From Treponema sp. (GTDB lineage: Bacteria; Spirochaetota; Spirochaetia; Treponematales; Treponemataceae): a stretch of DNA of 60,888 nt. The stretch spans positions 1 to 60,888 of the forward strand of contig JAEEIU010000052.1 of the NCBI GenBank assembly GCA_016281495.1, written 5' to 3'. The notes below the pieces were generated by a model. That model made no database searches, was not told where the DNA came from, and saw nothing but the letters and a program-made list of their open reading frames with translations. This document shows, one piece after another, positions 60,764 through 60,888 of the stretch (the stretch's first letter is position 1; each line of letters starts with the position of its first letter). A program made the translations under genes and the position numbers.

Positions 60764-60888
60764 AATAATACCATTTTATAAATTAGTTTTCTACAGTATA
60801 ATGACAAGGAAGGTAGAAAATGAAAAAGAGATTTTCAGAAGAGCAGATTGTAAAAATACTGCAGGAACACAAGGAAGGGAAGACAATC
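60748..60888 (+). mobile_element. Left end of an IS3-family insertion sequence
   Basis: Helicase coding breaks near 60748 (TGGTCTAACCCCCT), a plausible IS3-type TG terminus. About 70 nt later an orfA-like frame starts. The right end is outside the window, so the terminus and target duplication cannot be confirmed. Confidence 0.7.
60820..60888 (+). CDS. IS3-family transposase OrfA, N-terminal part
   Basis: The first 23 codons (MKKRFSEEQIVKILQEHKEG start) match the helix-turn-helix opening of IS3-family OrfA proteins. An AAGGAAGG site lies 6 nt upstream and a TATAAT at 60797-60802. It runs off the window; OrfB would follow. Confidence 0.8.
   Translation, partial: MKKRFSEEQIVKILQEHKEGKTI

Overview
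The window is most likely from a host-associated (gut or rumen type) Treponema or close spirochaete relative. The best evidence is the chemotaxis operon order cheA - cheW fused to a CheR-like domain - cheX - cheY, which is the treponemal arrangement. Spirochaete-like secreted and outer-membrane hypotheticals, a dimeric NADP isocitrate dehydrogenase, DapL-type lysine synthesis and an oligosaccharide uptake locus fit this. No rRNA, phage module or CRISPR array was found. Species cannot be fixed from sequence reading alone.

Layout. 1-2.6 kb is an AT-rich accessory patch holding two truncated RHS tips (one frameshifted), gene-tail fragments and membrane or lipoprotein genes that could be immunity proteins. 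2.7-29 kb is mostly core metabolism and information processing: add, an ATPase/cNMP-sensor protein, rqcH-like, a PAP2-like gene overlapping uvrB, a Gfo/Idh oxidoreductase, an RluA-family pseudouridine synthase, a TGS-nucleoside kinase, tRNA-Val, class II aldolase, pyrG with a leader terminator, map, icd, a DUF368 transporter and an acyl-CoA synthetase. 27-34.5 kb is signalling: an SH3 protein/M48 protease/CHASE2-cyclase operon, a PAS-GGDEF-EAL protein and a PadR-HAAS-DUF4097 operon. 34.7-40.7 kb has gltX, pgeF, a large spirochaetal hypothetical, a secreted YD-repeat protein and tRNA-Glu/tRNA-Gln beside a duplicated tRNA 3' end. 41.2-46.1 kb is the che operon. 46.4-58.1 kb has a barrel-like envelope protein, a polytopic membrane protein, a carbohydrate locus (esterase, Lpl-type ABC importer, AraC regulator, GH43) and dapL. 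58.3 kb to the end is AT-rich accessory DNA again: a PIN/RHH pair, a promoter-driven small-ORF operon and a Pif1-like helicase gene cut by an IS3-family element.

Three patterns cross the window. First, eight genes have a sigma70-type promoter whose -10 box ends only 6-7 nt before the start codon and no usable Shine-Dalgarno sequence, so they probably make leaderless mRNAs; cheA is one. Second, a MITE-like family has terminal repeats near TTGTCACRCGGATTCGA, each adjoining a hairpin whose stem differs between copies while staying complementary. Third, REP-like palindromes of the CCGGATCAAGTCCGG type fill several intergenic regions. Five convergent gene pairs end within a few bases of each other with no intrinsic terminator between them.

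Functional links: the CHASE2 cyclase (27-29 kb) could make the ligand for the cNMP-binding ATPase at 3.9 kb. The Lpl importer, GH43 and esterase probably import and degrade decorated plant oligosaccharides in the cytoplasm. All functions are inferred from motifs read by eye; no database search was run.
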